Shown in pieces: positions 1 to 7,480 of a DNA stretch of 40,706 nucleotides (position 1 is the first letter of the stretch; the number at the start of each line of letters is the position of its first letter). Position numbers and translations under genes: made by a program. The notes under the pieces are model-generated. The model did no database searches. It was given only the letters and a program-made list of their open reading frames with translations, and had not been told where the DNA came from. The DNA is from Roseomonas sp. E05. GTDB taxonomy: Bacteria > Pseudomonadota > Alphaproteobacteria > Acetobacterales > Acetobacteraceae. Location: contig NZ_JASIRT010000042.1 in NCBI RefSeq assembly GCF_030063475.1, forward strand, positions 1 through 40,706, in the 5' to 3' direction.

Positions 1-81
1 CTCCGCCGCACTCAGATCACCTCGGATCGGTAGTCCCGCGCCATCACCAAGCTCCCGAACGCCAGGAGCCCAGCGAACCAT
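1..81 (-). pseudogene. possible N-terminal fragment of an IS5-type transposase, cut by the window edge
   Basis: An open frame of 27 codons begins at an ATG (complement of 79-81) and runs off the left edge of the window. Its last visible residues, RGDLSAAE, resemble the 'RGDLTDAEW' opening of many IS5-family transposases. The neighbouring bases are less GC-rich than the rest of the window, which fits inserted DNA. A transposase end of the same broad family lies at the right edge. The match is only a few residues long, so this is a weak call. It could equally be non-coding. Confidence 0.3.
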
Positions 82-204
82 GACCGCTGTGCCCACCGCC
101 GTCACAGGTGAGTCAACTCCTCGCCTCGGCGGTATGACACCTGTTCCCCCTGGCAAAGTACTTTCCTCGAGCTTCTTGAGAAAAGCACCAATTGATGCAG
201 GGGG
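82..204. other. AT-richer gene-free edge region
   Basis: No convincing gene is visible. The stretch is less GC-rich than its surroundings and contains GGTGCTTTTC on the minus strand (around 182-191), which could be the outer end of an insertion sequence. The rightmost transposase fragment in the window is followed by a loosely similar GCGCCTTTC. That similarity is too short to define terminal repeats. Confidence 0.3.
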
Positions 205-251
205 CCGGGGAGGCTGAGCCTCTCCGGCGGGGGTGCGGGGGCAGCGCCCCC
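205..251. repeat. paired GC hairpins downstream of aapP (class I intergenic repeat)
   Basis: Two adjacent inverted repeats are visible. The first is CCGGGGAGGCT with AGCCTCTCCGG (205-227), and the second is GGGGGC-AGC-GCCCCC (237-251). They sit just past the aapP stop and may end transcription of the aap operon, although no T-run follows. The GGGGC-AGC-GCCCC module also occurs at 35058-35070. Confidence 0.6.
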
Positions 252-261
252 GTGCGCGGCC

Positions 262-1065
<804 letters not shown>

Positions 1066-1111
1066 GCGGCGTGGGCTCCGTGGGAGGAAGGGTTGCGGGT
1101 CATGCGCGGCC

Positions 1112-2266
1112 TCAACGGACGCGGTGGCGGTTCAGCTCCGCCTCCAGGGACTGGCTGTAGCGCGACATGGCGAAGCAGAAGACGAAGTAGATGAGGGCGA
1201 CGGTGATGTAGACCTCGACGCCGAAGCCCTGCCAGGCCGGCTCGATGATCGCGGTCTTGCCGGCGGTCAGCAGGTCGAAGATGCCGATGATCAGCACCAG
1301 CGAGGTGTCCTTGAACATGCCGATGAAGGTGTTCACCAGCGGTGGGATCACCAGCCGCAGCGCCTGGGGGAGGATGATGAAGCCGGTCTTCTGCCAGAAG
1401 GAGAGGCCGAGCGCCTCGGCCGCCTCGTACTGGCCCTTGGGCAGTGCCTGCAGGCCGCCGCGCACCACCTCGGCAAGATAGGCCGCGGCAAACAGGATGA
1501 TGGCCACCTGCGCGCGCAGCAGCTTGTCGAAATTCACGCCCTCCGGGAGGAAGAGCGGGAACATCACGCTTGCCATGAACAGCAGGCTGATCAGCGGCAC
1601 GCCGCGGATCAGCTCCACATAGACCACGCAGAGCATCTTGATCGCCGGCATCCGCGAGCGGCGCCCGAGCGCCACCAGGATGGAGAGCGGGAAGGCCAGC
1701 GCGATGCCGAAGGTGGAGAGGATCAGGGTGATGACCAGCCCGCCCCAGCGCTCCTGCGGCACATAGGGCAGGCCGAGCACGCCGCCCCACATCAGCCCGC
1801 CGATGACGACGAGCGTCCCCAGCCAGATCAGCCCCAGCGCCGGCCGCCAGAAGCGGCGCATGGCGGAGACGATGTAGAGACCGATGAACAGCAGGATGCA
1901 GAGCGCCGGCCGCCAGTGCTCCTCATAGGGATAGGTGCCGAACAGGATGAAGCGGTGCTTCTCCGTGATGACGGCCCAGCAGGCGCCGGCATGGTCGAGG
2001 GCGCGGCAGGCCTGGGTCTGCGCGCCCTGCTCCGTCACCGGCACCGACCAGATGGCGTTGACGAAGGCCCAGTCCACGAAGCCGATCGCCCAGCGGATGA
2101 TCAGGTAGGCCAGCGCCAGGGTGACGGCGGTGGAGATCCAGGAGGAGAACAGGTTGGCCCGCATCCAGGCGACCGGCCCGACGGCCAGCATCGGCGGGCG
2201 GCGCGGCTCGGCCGGGCTTTCCGGCACGTCGCGGGGGGTGGTGGCTTCGGCGGTGATCTCGGCCAT
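1112..2266 (-). CDS. aapM: amino-acid ABC transporter permease AapM
   Basis: This is the second inner-membrane permease of the general L-amino-acid transporter, pairing with AapQ to form the channel. The 384-residue protein has hydrophobic segments near 50-70, 125-165 and through the C-terminal half. The EAA loop, [12 protein letters not shown] in context, contacts the ATPase. Its long N-terminal half with extra membrane segments is typical of AapM/BztC and unlike short HisM permeases. The ATG is preceded by GAACGCTGAGCC-like sequence that is duplicated from the end of aapQ, so translation is probably coupled to the reading frame ending at 2270. Confidence 0.92.
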   Translation of the reverse strand: MAEITAEATTPRDVPESPAEPRRPPMLAVGPVAWMRANLFSSWISTAVTLALAYLIIRWAIGFVDWAFVNAIWSVPVTEQGAQTQACRALDHAGACWAVITEKHRFILFGTYPYEEHWRPALCILLFIGLYIVSAMRRFWRPALGLIWLGTLVVIGGLMWGGVLGLPYVPQERWGGLVITLILSTFGIALAFPLSILVALGRRSRMPAIKMLCVVYVELIRGVPLISLLFMASVMFPLFLPEGVNFDKLLRAQVAIILFAAAYLAEVVRGGLQALPKGQYEAAEALGLSFWQKTGFIILPQALRLVIPPLVNTFIGMFKDTSLVLIIGIFDLLTAGKTAIIEPAWQGFGVEVYITVALIYFVFCFAMSRYSQSLEAELNRHRVR

Positions 2267-2404
2267 GGCTCAGCGCTCCACCAGCGCGATCCGCGCCGCA
2301 TGGCTGGCCCTTGGGCCAGCGACGCCGGAAAAGCCCACAATGCGCGGGCCAGGGCCCGTTGCGTTCATGCTCATGGCTCAGCGTTCCACCAGCGCGATCC
2401 GCGC
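2264..2404. repeat. 33-base direct repeat flanking a ~75-base insert at the aapQ/aapM junction
   Basis: Bases 2264-2296 and 2372-2404 are identical except for one position (C at 2276, T at 2384). Each copy covers a permease C-terminus (ARIALVER), the stop and the next ATG. The unique 75 bases between contain the inverted repeat GCTGGCCC-TT-GGGCCAGC (2303-2320). Confidence 0.85.
2270..2374 (-). CDS. small ORF between aapQ and aapM, ending in a copy of the AapQ C-terminus
   Basis: A 34-residue frame starts ATG AGC ATG three bases after the aapQ stop and ends ARIALVER-stop, the same eight residues and stop that end AapQ. It lies in sequence created or carried by a 33-base duplication (2264-2296 and 2372-2404, one mismatch). 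The middle is unrelated to aapQ. It starts in the position aapM would occupy if the duplication were absent, so ribosomes leaving aapQ should translate it and pass to aapM, whose ATG follows its stop by three bases. Whether the peptide has a function is unknown. It may only keep translational coupling intact. Confidence 0.4.
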   Translation of the reverse strand: MSMNATGPGPRIVGFSGVAGPRASHAARIALVER

Positions 2405-3580
2405 GTTGTACCAGTTCATGAACAGGCTGATCGACAGGCTGATCGTCAGGTACACGACCATGATGATGGTGATGCCCTCGATGGCCTGGCCCGTCTGGTT
2501 CAGCGTGGTGTTGGCGATCGAGACGATGTCCTGGTAGCCGATGGCGACCGCCAGGGAGGAGTTCTTGGTCAGGTTGAGATACTGGCTGGTCATCGGCGGC
2601 ACGATCACCCGCAGCGCCTGCGGCAGCACGATCTTGCGCATGATCAGCCCGCGCGGCAGGCCGAGCGCCTCGGCCGCCTCCCACTGCCCCTTGGCCACCG
2701 CCTGGATGCCGGCGCGGACGATCTCCGCGATGAAGGCGGCGGTGTAGGTCACGAGGCCCAGCAGCAGCGCGAAGTATTCCGGCGTGACGGCCATGCCACC
2801 GGCGAAGTTGAAGCCGCGCAACGCCGGGATGTCGCCGGTGAAGGGGGCGCCGAAGCCCAGCCAGATCAGCACGGGCAGGCCGATGATCAGCCCCAGCGCC
2901 GCCGGCCAGATCTTGCGCGGCTGGCCGTCGGCCATCTGTTTCGCGCGGGCGCTGCGGGCATAGAAGAAGGTGATCACCGCGCCCAGGACCAGCCCGAGCA
3001 GCGCGAAGCTGTGCGCGTCCTGCCACTCGATCCAGGGCAGCCGCAGCCCGCGGTTGGAGAGGAACACGCCTTCCACCGGGTGCAGCGCCTGGCGGGGCGA
3101 GGGCAGCGCCTGCAGCAGGGTGTACCAGAACAGCAGCTGCAGCAGCAGCGGCACGTCGCGGATCAGCTCGATATAGGCACCGGCGATGCGGGAGAGCAGC
3201 CAGTTCTTCGACAGGCGGGCGATGCCGAGCAGCGTGCCGATGATGGTGGCGAGAATGATGCCCACCACCGCCACCTTCAGCGTGTTCAGCACGCCGACGA
3301 GCAGGGCGCGGGCATAGGTGCTGGCGGGGGTATAGGGGATCACGTACTCGGCGATGGGCAGGCCGGCCTCGCGCGAGAGGAAGTCCCAGCCGGTGGCGAT
3401 GCGCCGCACTTCCAGGTTGTGCTGGGTGTTGCGGACGAGCCACCAGACGATGCCGCCCACAACCCCCAGCACCAGCACCTGCCAGACGATGGCGCGAAGC
3501 CGTTCATCGGCCCAGGAGAGGCGGATACCGCGCTTCGGCGGTGCGCGCAGCAGCCTGGGATCGGCGGCGGTATCAGACAT
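2378..3580 (-). CDS. aapQ: amino-acid ABC transporter permease AapQ
   Basis: This is the first permease subunit of the general L-amino-acid importer in the inner membrane. The 400-residue protein has an N-terminal membrane segment around residues 30-48 (VLVLGVVGGIVWWLV), several further helices, and an EAA loop [15 protein letters not shown] near residue 300. The long periplasmic insert after the first helix is characteristic of AapQ/BztB. It lies 120 bases downstream of aapJ, separated by a perfect GC hairpin that probably lowers permease transcript relative to the binding protein. The start ATG has a GGGG stretch seven bases upstream. Confidence 0.92.
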   Translation of the reverse strand: MSDTAADPRLLRAPPKRGIRLSWADERLRAIVWQVLVLGVVGGIVWWLVRNTQHNLEVRRIATGWDFLSREAGLPIAEYVIPYTPASTYARALLVGVLNTLKVAVVGIILATIIGTLLGIARLSKNWLLSRIAGAYIELIRDVPLLLQLLFWYTLLQALPSPRQALHPVEGVFLSNRGLRLPWIEWQDAHSFALLGLVLGAVITFFYARSARAKQMADGQPRKIWPAALGLIIGLPVLIWLGFGAPFTGDIPALRGFNFAGGMAVTPEYFALLLGLVTYTAAFIAEIVRAGIQAVAKGQWEAAEALGLPRGLIMRKIVLPQALRVIVPPMTSQYLNLTKNSSLAVAIGYQDIVSIANTTLNQTGQAIEGITIIMVVYLTISLSISLFMNWYNARIALVER

Positions 3581-3658
3581 GTTGAAGCCCCGTTCTTGTC
3601 TTTGACCAGGCTCCGCCCCGCCGCGGCGTCTTGTGCGCCCGTCGGCGGGGAGGGAGGT

Positions 3659-3682
3659 GCGGGGCCGGCGGGCCGGCCCCGC
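3659..3682 (-). terminator. perfect 10-bp GC hairpin between aapJ and aapQ
   Basis: GCGGGGCCGG and CCGGCCCCGC form a perfect inverted repeat around a four-base loop (3669-3672), 18 bases past the aapJ stop. There is no T-run. It probably acts as a partial terminator or 3' stabiliser that leaves binding-protein mRNA in excess, as is common in binding-protein transporter operons. Confidence 0.65.
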
Positions 3683-3700
3683 GATCGCTCGGCCCGCGCC

Positions 3701-4750
3701 TTACCGGAAGGGCGGCGCGTACTGCAGCCCGCCCTGCGTCCAGAGCGCGTTCGGGCCGCGCTGGATGCCAAGCGGCTTCAGGTGGCGGTCGAACATCTCG
3801 CCATAGTTGCCGACCGCCTTGATGACACGGACGGCCCAGGCATTGTCCACGCCCAGCATCTCGCCCAGGCCGCCGGTCTTGCCGAGCAGGCGCTGCGCCT
3901 CGGGACGGGAGTCGCTGGCGGCCACCTGCTCCACGTTCTTGCTGGTGATGCCGAGCTCCTCGGCGGCCAGCAGGGCGTTGTGGGTCCAGCGCACCAGGTC
4001 GGCCCAGCGCTGGTCGCCATGGCGCACGGCCGGGCCCAGCGGCTCCTTGCTGATCACCTCGGGCAGGATCTGGTGCTCGCCCGGGTTCGGCTGCGCCGAC
4101 CGGGTGGCGGCCAGGCCCGAGACGTCGGTGGTGTAGGCGTCGCAGCGGCCGGAGGTATAGGCGCCGACCACTTCCTCAACCCGCTCGATCACCACCGGGG
4201 TGAACTGGATGCTGTTGCTGCGGGCCCAGTCCGTCAGGTTCTGCTCGGTCGTGGTGCCGGGCTGCACGCAGATGGTGGCGCCGTTCAGCTCCTTGGCCGA
4301 CTTCAGGCCGAGGCTGGCCTTCACCATGAAGCCCTGGCCGTCGTAGAAATTGATGGCCGGGAAGTCGAGGCCGAGCGAGGTGTCGCGCGACAGCGTCATG
4401 GTGGTGTTGCGCGCCATCATGTCGATCTCGCCGGACTGCAGCGCCGTGAAGCGGTTCTGCGCCGTGAGCGGCACGTAGCGGACCTTGCTGGCATCGTTGA
4501 ACAGCGCGACCGCAACGGCGCGGCAGTAGTCCACGTCGAAGCCGGTCCAGCGGCCCTGGCTGTCCGGCTGGGCGAAGCCGGCGAGACCGGTGTTCACGCC
4601 GCAGCTCAGCGTGCCGCGGGACTTGATGGCGTCCATCGTGGCCGCGTTCTGCTGCGCCGGCTGTTGTTGCGCCAGGGCAGGAGCCGCCATGGCGGTGGCC
4701 AGGACGGCGACACCGAGTGTGCGAAGGGTGGCAAGCCGCATCGGCTTCAT
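3701..4750 (-). CDS. aapJ: general L-amino-acid periplasmic binding protein AapJ
   Basis: This is the solute-binding protein that captures L-amino acids in the periplasm and delivers them to AapQMP. The chosen start gives 349 residues opening MKPMRLATLRTLGVAVLATA, a typical signal peptide with an AlaGlnAla-type cleavage region (APALAQ). The mature part carries the family signature GTLSCGVNTGLAGFA and the later FDVDYCRAVAVALF, giving the two-cysteine N-lobe typical of AapJ/BztA. An upstream in-frame codon at 4906 would bury the signal peptide and was rejected. Bases GGGAG lie about ten bases before the ATG. It is the first gene of the operon and lies about 180 bases downstream of a sigma-54 promoter. 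Confidence 0.93.
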   Translation of the reverse strand: MKPMRLATLRTLGVAVLATAMAAPALAQQQPAQQNAATMDAIKSRGTLSCGVNTGLAGFAQPDSQGRWTGFDVDYCRAVAVALFNDASKVRYVPLTAQNRFTALQSGEIDMMARNTTMTLSRDTSLGLDFPAINFYDGQGFMVKASLGLKSAKELNGATICVQPGTTTEQNLTDWARSNSIQFTPVVIERVEEVVGAYTSGRCDAYTTDVSGLAATRSAQPNPGEHQILPEVISKEPLGPAVRHGDQRWADLVRWTHNALLAAEELGITSKNVEQVAASDSRPEAQRLLGKTGGLGEMLGVDNAWAVRVIKAVGNYGEMFDRHLKPLGIQRGPNALWTQGGLQYAPPFR

Positions 4751-4941
4751 CAATCTCTCACTCCCATTCTTTGCGCCATCGGCCCAGCGGCCGGCGGCTC
4801 CTCCCGTGTGCTGGCGGCTCTGCGCCAGGAGCAGGGCAGCCCTGCAAGGGCCTGCCTTTTGCCCGTTAACCGCCCGGGAAGATCGGTGCAATCGTGGCGC
4901 ATTCATTTCTCCCGTGGGAGCGATGCATCACGCCGGAGCAA

Positions 4942-4956
4942 GCAAGGCATGTGCCA
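4942..4956 (-). promoter_or_regulatory. sigma-54 (RpoN) promoter of aapJQMP
   Basis: The minus strand reads TGGCAC-ATGCC-TTGC, matching the RpoN consensus TGGCAC-N5-TTGC at every defined position, with the -24 GG and -12 GC correctly spaced. It points toward aapJ, and its predicted start is near 4931. Amino-acid transport is a classic nitrogen-regulated function, so control by RpoN with NtrC is a reasonable inference. Confidence 0.75.
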
Positions 4957-5079
4957 CAAAACGGCACCTGCTGCATCTGCGGAATGGGAGGGGAAGTGGC
5001 GGCAAGCTGAGGCGCTGCCGAAGGCGCGGGCAGATCATGGGCGGTGCAGCGCAAGGCGGCGGCGCCCGTTGCCCAGGGG

Positions 5080-5102
5080 CCGGGGGAATGTGCTTCCCCC
5101 GG
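5080..5102 (-). terminator. hairpin after rpsO (partial class II repeat)
   Basis: CCGGGGGAA and TTCCCCCGG (with a variable centre) form an inverted repeat starting eight bases past the rpsO stop. Its arms match the class II hairpins at 6544, 7405, 16559 and 19290, but the A/T-rich flank is missing. It is probably the end of the rimP-to-rpsO transcription unit. Confidence 0.55.
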
Positions 5103-5110
5103 CAGGCAGC

Positions 5111-5383
5111 TCAGCGGCGCAGGCCGAGGCGCTCGATCAGGGAGGCGTAGCGGCCCTGGTTCTTGCGCTTCAGGTAGTCCAGCAGGCCACGGCGCTGGCC
5201 GACCAGCACCAGCAGGCCACGGCGGCTGTGGAAGTCCTTCGGATGCGCCTTCAGATGCTCGGTCAGCGAGGAGATGCGCTCGGAGAGCAGCGCCACCTGG
5301 ACTTCCGGGCTGCCGGTGTCGCCGGCCTTGGTGGCATACTGCTGGATCACTTCCGCGCGGCGCTCGGCGGTAATCGTCGACAT
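5111..5383 (-). CDS. rpsO: 30S ribosomal protein S15
   Basis: S15 is a primary 16S rRNA-binding protein of the small-subunit platform that nucleates binding of S6, S18 and S11. The 90-residue sequence is full length, opening [19 protein letters not shown]. It contains the conserved [24 protein letters not shown] and LDYLKRKN segments that make the rRNA contacts. It sits 13 bases after truB and has an AAAGG ribosome-binding site. In many proteobacteria pnp follows rpsO. Here a hairpin and then the aap transporter follow instead. Confidence 0.98.
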   Translation of the reverse strand: MSTITAERRAEVIQQYATKAGDTGSPEVQVALLSERISSLTEHLKAHPKDFHSRRGLLVLVGQRRGLLDYLKRKNQGRYASLIERLGLRR

Positions 5384-5396
5384 CGGCTTCAGCCTT

Positions 5397-6389
5397 TCAT
5401 TCTGTGTCGCCGTCCGCGCCCGCGGGCGGCGGGGCGACGAGGGTCGTTTCGCCCGGACCCAGCCAGCGTTCCGGCCTGAGCAGGCCGGATTCGAGCCTGG
5501 CGAGGCCCTTCAGGCGCTCCCCCGCCATGGCGCGCACCAGCCCACCATCGGGGCTGGCATCGCCTGGGATCCGCCCCATCAGCTCGACCAGGGATATCGC
5601 CTGGCCGAAGGAAAGGCGGGCAATCTCGGCTTCCGTGAGGGCCAGTGCCGGGATGTCGGCCAGCGCGGTCGTCACGGGAAGCAGAAGATCCGGGGAAGGG
5701 GGCGGGATATCCTCCATCCCGACCAGCTTGTCCAGCGGAATCGCGGCTTCCTCCAGGAAGGGGCCGACCCGCATCCGCCGCAGCGTGGCGATATGCCCGA
5801 CCGTGCCCACCGCCCGTGCGATGTCGCGCGCCAGGGAGCGCATATAGACGCCCTTGCCGGACTGCACGAAGAACACCGCCGTATCGGCATCGGCGCGGGA
5901 TTCCAGCTCGAAGCGGTCCACCCGCGCCGGGCGGGCCGCCAGCTCGGGAAGCTGCCCCTCGCGCGCCAGGTCATAGGCGCGCTCGCCATTCACCTTGATG
6001 GCCGAGTAGATCGGCGGGATCTGCATGATGTCGCCGATGAAGGCGGGCAGCGCAGCGCGGATCGCCTCGTCCGTCGGGCGCGCCTCGGAGGTGGCGATCA
6101 CCTGGCCGTCGGCGTCGTCGGTGTCGCGCGCCTCGCCGAACTTCAGGGTGAAGCGGTAGGTCTTGGTGCCGTCCATCACGTAAGGCACCATCTTGGTCGC
6201 GGCGCCGAAGGCCAGCGGCAGCACGCCCGTCGCCAGCGGGTCCAGCGTGCCGCCATGGCCCACCTTCTGCGCCTGGAAGGCACGCTTCAGCTTGTTCACC
6301 ACATCGGTCGAGCCGATGCCGGAGGGCTTGTCCACGATCAGCCAGCCATCCAGCGGGCGGCCCTTCGGTTTGCGGTAGGGGCGAGGCAT
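5397..6389 (-). CDS. truB: tRNA pseudouridine(55) synthase TruB
   Basis: TruB converts U55 in the T-loop of most tRNAs to pseudouridine and also helps tRNA folding. With the start at [10 protein letters not shown] the protein has 330 residues. The catalytic aspartate is D50 in [12 protein letters not shown], preceded by the [11 protein letters not shown] strand, and a PUA-like C-terminal segment follows. The longer frame to 6479 reads through repeat DNA and was rejected, and AAGAG precedes the chosen ATG. It sits between the thioesterase and rpsO. The gap of about 180 bases upstream is filled with class I and class II hairpin repeats, so some transcription may stop before it. Confidence 0.96.
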   Translation of the reverse strand: MPRPYRKPKGRPLDGWLIVDKPSGIGSTDVVNKLKRAFQAQKVGHGGTLDPLATGVLPLAFGAATKMVPYVMDGTKTYRFTLKFGEARDTDDADGQVIATSEARPTDEAIRAALPAFIGDIMQIPPIYSAIKVNGERAYDLAREGQLPELAARPARVDRFELESRADADTAVFFVQSGKGVYMRSLARDIARAVGTVGHIATLRRMRVGPFLEEAAIPLDKLVGMEDIPPPSPDLLLPVTTALADIPALALTEAEIARLSFGQAISLVELMGRIPGDASPDGGLVRAMAGERLKGLARLESGLLRPERWLGPGETTLVAPPPAGADGDTE

Positions 6390-6417
6390 GAGATCTCTTT
6401 TGTGACTGGGCGTGTCT

Positions 6418-6510
6418 GCGAGAGGGCTCCGCCCTCTCGCGCTCTCCCGCCAGGAAACTGAGTTTCCTGGACCTTCCATCCGGGGGCTGGGGGGATACTA
6501 CCCCCGCCGC
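6418..6510. repeat. class I hairpin repeat cluster upstream of truB
   Basis: Three inverted repeats follow one another: GCGAGAGGGC-TCC-GCCCTCTCGC (6418-6440), CCAGGAAACT-G-AGTTTCCTGG (6450-6470) and a GGGGG/CCCCC pair near 6482-6505. The first closely matches the hairpin after metK at 14572-14596. The second shares its one-base centre and flanks with hairpins at 19216 and 35007 that have entirely different arms. Confidence 0.7.
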
Positions 6511-6528
6511 TCGCACGCAAACGGACAG

Positions 6529-6565
6529 AAAAAAGAAGGGGGTCCGGGGGAATTCATTCCCCCGG
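6529..6565 (-). terminator. intrinsic terminator after the thioesterase gene (class II repeat)
   Basis: Beginning four bases past the stop, CCGGGGGAAT-GA-ATTCCCCCGG (written on the minus strand) forms a 10-bp stem. It is followed by CCCCCTTCTTTTTT, giving the layout of a Rho-independent terminator on the minus strand. The same element recurs after the sensor kinase and dnaJ genes. Confidence 0.7.
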
Positions 6566-6568
6566 CCT

Positions 6569-6958
6569 TTACGCGGCCGGCAACGGGCGCGGCCGCCCGG
6601 TGGCATCCAGCGCCACGAAGGTGAACACCGCCTCGGTCACGCGGTTCGTGTGTTCGCCCTCGCGCTCACGCCGCCACGCCTCGACGCGGATGCGCAGCGA
6701 GGTGCGCCCTGTGGCCAGGATCTCGGCATAGAGGCTGACCTCGTCGCCCACCCGCACCGGGGAGAGGAAGCTCATCGCCTCCACCGCGACCGTGGCGCAG
6801 CGGCCGCGCGCGCGGCGGGCTGCGGCATTGCCCGCCGCCAGATCCATCTGCGCCATCAGCCAGCCGCCGAAGATGTCGCCCGCCGGGTTGGTATCCGCCG
6901 GCATGGCGATGGTGCGGATGACCGGCGCGGCATCCGGCGGCGCCTCGGAGCCGCTCAA
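6569..6958 (-). CDS. acyl-CoA thioesterase, YciA/BACH hotdog family
   Basis: This single-hotdog-domain enzyme probably hydrolyses acyl-CoA thioesters to free acid and CoA. Its 129 residues contain the family core ADTNPAGDIFGGWLMAQMDLAAG, with the catalytic Asp region at the helix, and the later VEAMSFLSPVRVGDEVSLYAE strand pair. The start is a TTG overlapping the rbfA stop by four bases (TTGA), with GGAGGACGAGG just upstream, so it is translationally coupled to rbfA. That places a lipid-type enzyme inside a translation operon between rbfA and truB. The substrate cannot be told from sequence. Confidence 0.88.
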   Translation of the reverse strand: MSGSEAPPDAAPVIRTIAMPADTNPAGDIFGGWLMAQMDLAAGNAAARRARGRCATVAVEAMSFLSPVRVGDEVSLYAEILATGRTSLRIRVEAWRREREGEHTNRVTEAVFTFVALDATGRPRPLPAA

Positions 6959-7371
6959 GGCGCCTCGTCCTCCTCCGGGCGCGGCGCGAGATCCTGCTGC
7001 ACCTCGGGGCGGCGCATCACGGCATCGATCTTCATCGCGTAGTCCAGTGCCGTGTCGGACTGGAAATGCAGCTCGGGCGCGAATTTCAGCCGGACCGCGC
7101 GGGCCACCTGCGTGCGCAGGAAGGGCTGCACCCGCTTGAGGCCCTTCAGCTCCTCCGGCGTCACCGGCCGGCCCAGCGCGGCGACGAAGCAGGTCATGTG
7201 CTTGAGGTCGGGCGAGGCGCGCACCTCGGTGACGGTGATGTGCCGCCCGTCCAGGTCGGGATCGTGCATCTCGCCGCGCAGGAAGACGGCGGAAAGCGCG
7301 TGCCGCACCTCCTCGGCGACGCGGAGCATGCGCTGGCTGGGGGCGCCGGGGGTGGCAGGCTTCTTGGCCAT
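6955..7371 (-). CDS. rbfA: ribosome-binding factor A
   Basis: RbfA binds the maturing 30S subunit near the 5' end of 16S rRNA and is needed for late assembly and cold adaptation. The 138-residue protein shows the KH-like core: RVAEEVRHALSAVFLRGE, then DPDLDGRHITVTEVRASPDLKH, and a C-terminal VRLKFAPELHFQSDTALDYAMKID. The alphaproteobacterial SQRMLRVAEE start is present. It follows infB by 109 bases that carry an inverted class II hairpin, and its stop overlaps the thioesterase start. Confidence 0.95.
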   Translation of the reverse strand: MAKKPATPGAPSQRMLRVAEEVRHALSAVFLRGEMHDPDLDGRHITVTEVRASPDLKHMTCFVAALGRPVTPEELKGLKRVQPFLRTQVARAVRLKFAPELHFQSDTALDYAMKIDAVMRRPEVQQDLAPRPEEDEAP

Positions 7372-7404
7372 GACGAACTACTCTTCACCAAACGAAGAAA
7401 GGCC

Positions 7405-7442
7405 GGGGGAATGAATTCCCCCAGGCCCCCTTCTTTTTTCTG
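7405..7442 (+). repeat. class II hairpin repeat between infB and rbfA, inverted orientation
   Basis: GGGGGAAT-GA-ATTCCCCC is followed on the plus strand by CCCCCTTCTTTTTT. This is the same element found behind three other minus-strand genes, but here it points the other way and so is not an infB terminator in the usual sense. On the minus strand the hairpin is followed only by the weaker TTTCTTCGTTT. Confidence 0.65.
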
Positions 7443-7480
7443 TCAGTGGGCGGCCGGGCCGTCGGGCCCGGCCGCAGGCA

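Larger units (their letters stand above)
4751..5110. other. 360-base gene-free region carrying the aap promoter
   Basis: Between rpsO and aapJ there is no gene. On the minus strand the stretch holds, in order, the hairpin after the rpsO stop (5080-5102), a sigma-54 promoter (4942-4956) and a predicted aapJ leader of roughly 180 bases. An inverted repeat GTGCC-N7-GGCAC overlaps the promoter's upstream side. I saw no clear pair of NtrC enhancer sites, although half-site-like GCACC occurs near 5040-5047. Confidence 0.6.

Noticed and set aside
2264-2404. Simple tandem duplication of 108 bases
   Set aside because: Only the first 33 bases of the supposed unit match. The remaining 75 bases bear no resemblance to the corresponding aapQ sequence.
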